Assembly: GCA_002405485.1 (NCBI GenBank)
Contig: DHLW01000092.1
Coordinates: 3,198-8,720, forward strand
DNA from: Phycisphaerales bacterium UBA4658
Lineage (GTDB): Bacteria > Planctomycetota > Phycisphaerae > Phycisphaerales > UBA1924
Direction: 5' to 3'
DNA length: 5,523 bases
Below are positions 5,131-5,523 of the stretch, piece by piece. The translations under genes and the position numbers were made by a program. A model generated the notes under the pieces. That model did not search any database. It was not told the origin of the DNA and saw only the letters and a list, made by a program, of their open reading frames with translations. Every line of letters begins with the position of its first letter. Position 1 is the first letter of the stretch.

Positions 5131-5505
5131 TCAGGCCGGTTCGATCGTGGCCGTCAATCCCTTGCTCTTGAACTGCTCGGCGTACAGCTCGGCCCGCTCC
5201 TTATGGGTCAGCAGCACCTGGGCCACGCCGCGGGTATGAGCCGTCATCATGACGTCCTGAGCGGCTGCGGGCTTGAGCGGGGTGAGCTGCGTGATCGTCT
5301 GCACGACGTACAGCATGTCGTTGTGGTCGTCGTTGTGCAGCAGAACGCGATAGGGTGGGAGCGCCTTCGGCGGCGTGGGCGCCGGCCTGGTCGCGGTGCG
5401 GGAAGACTGGGAACTTGCGGAGGCGGGACCCGCGGGCGCGGGCTGGTTTGCAGCGTGAGGGCCTGGGGCGCTGGGGTCGGCTTTGGGGGGGGTGGACTCG
5501 CTCAT
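5131..5505 (-). CDS. clpS: ATP-dependent Clp protease adaptor ClpS
   Basis: Cytoplasmic N-recognin: it binds proteins carrying destabilising N-terminal residues and hands them to the ClpA/ClpC unfoldase of the Clp protease. The 124-residue product has a C-terminal ClpS core (about 50-124) beginning PYRVLLHNDDHNDMLYVV. The substrate pocket is intact: N58-D59-D60 match the conserved Asn-Asp-Asp, M64 aligns with the gatekeeper Met of E. coli ClpS, and H90 in AHTRG aligns with the pocket His. The ending, ELYAEQFKSKGLTATIEPA, is typical. The first 50 residues are a Pro/Ala/Ser-rich, probably disordered extension, longer than the roughly 25 residues of E. coli ClpS; this extension is known to take part in delivery to ClpA. 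The start has no Shine-Dalgarno; the bases before it are C-rich. The ATG is 18 bases from the window edge, so the promoter and any upstream partner are outside. Confidence 0.96.
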   Translation of the reverse strand: MSESTPPKADPSAPGPHAANQPAPAGPASASSQSSRTATRPAPTPPKALPPYRVLLHNDDHNDMLYVVQTITQLTPLKPAAAQDVMMTAHTRGVAQVLLTHKERAELYAEQFKSKGLTATIEPA

Positions 5506-5523
5506 GGCGGGGGAGGTGGGTGG

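Noticed and set aside
4844..5239. Plus-strand open frame across the intergenic region into clpS
   Set aside because: Arg/Gly-rich translation with no motif, and it overlaps clpS in antisense.
1..5523. Mobile element, phage or defence system
   Set aside because: No transposase, integrase, terminal repeats or defence domains are present, and base composition looks uniform across all five genes.

Overview
This GC-rich window looks chromosomal and most likely comes from a planctomycete of the class Phycisphaerae. The main clue is the end of the first protein. It carries a paired DFN-x-DG...DIF-x-FLNAWF motif and stops exactly on Gly-Cys, which is the planctomycete 'GC-type' dockerin-like tail. 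Scarce Shine-Dalgarno sites and large modular secreted proteins agree with this. The assignment comes from motifs I recognise, not from a database search.

Layout. Three genes on the plus strand (3-2828, 2860-3255, 3293-4297) are separated by only 31 and 37 bases and could be one transcript. All three products appear to be exported. They are (1) a large secreted matrixin-type zinc metalloprotease with PPC-like, PKD and IPT/TIG-like modules, four cysteine-rich repeats and the GC-type tail; (2) a 131-residue predicted lipoprotein of unknown function; and (3) a lamin-tail-domain (LTD) protein with a Gly/Ala then Pro-rich tail. The first gene enters from outside the window: its frame is open to the left edge and the missing bases hold its real start.

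Two genes on the minus strand converge on this cluster. One encodes a stand-alone MshEN/GspE-N domain protein (4324-4845), which is the N-terminal domain of type II secretion/type IV pilus ATPases without the ATPase. The other is clpS (5131-5505), the N-degron adaptor for the Clp protease. The 285 bases between them hold no convincing gene. They contain a polypurine/G-quadruplex-type tract, several perfect inverted repeats and the Shine-Dalgarno of the MshEN gene.

How the parts relate. The plus-strand cluster is an envelope/extracellular set with adhesion- and protease-type modules. The minus-strand pair is cytoplasmic: ClpS delivers substrates to a ClpAP-type protease, and the MshEN protein is a candidate cyclic-di-GMP receptor. 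I see no mobile element, RNA gene, CRISPR array or defence system, and no clear sign of recent transfer. The best leads are the lone MshEN protein with its exact 24+5+24 motif spacing, the protease's module order and cysteine repeats, and a hairpin that fills the gap before the lipoprotein gene.
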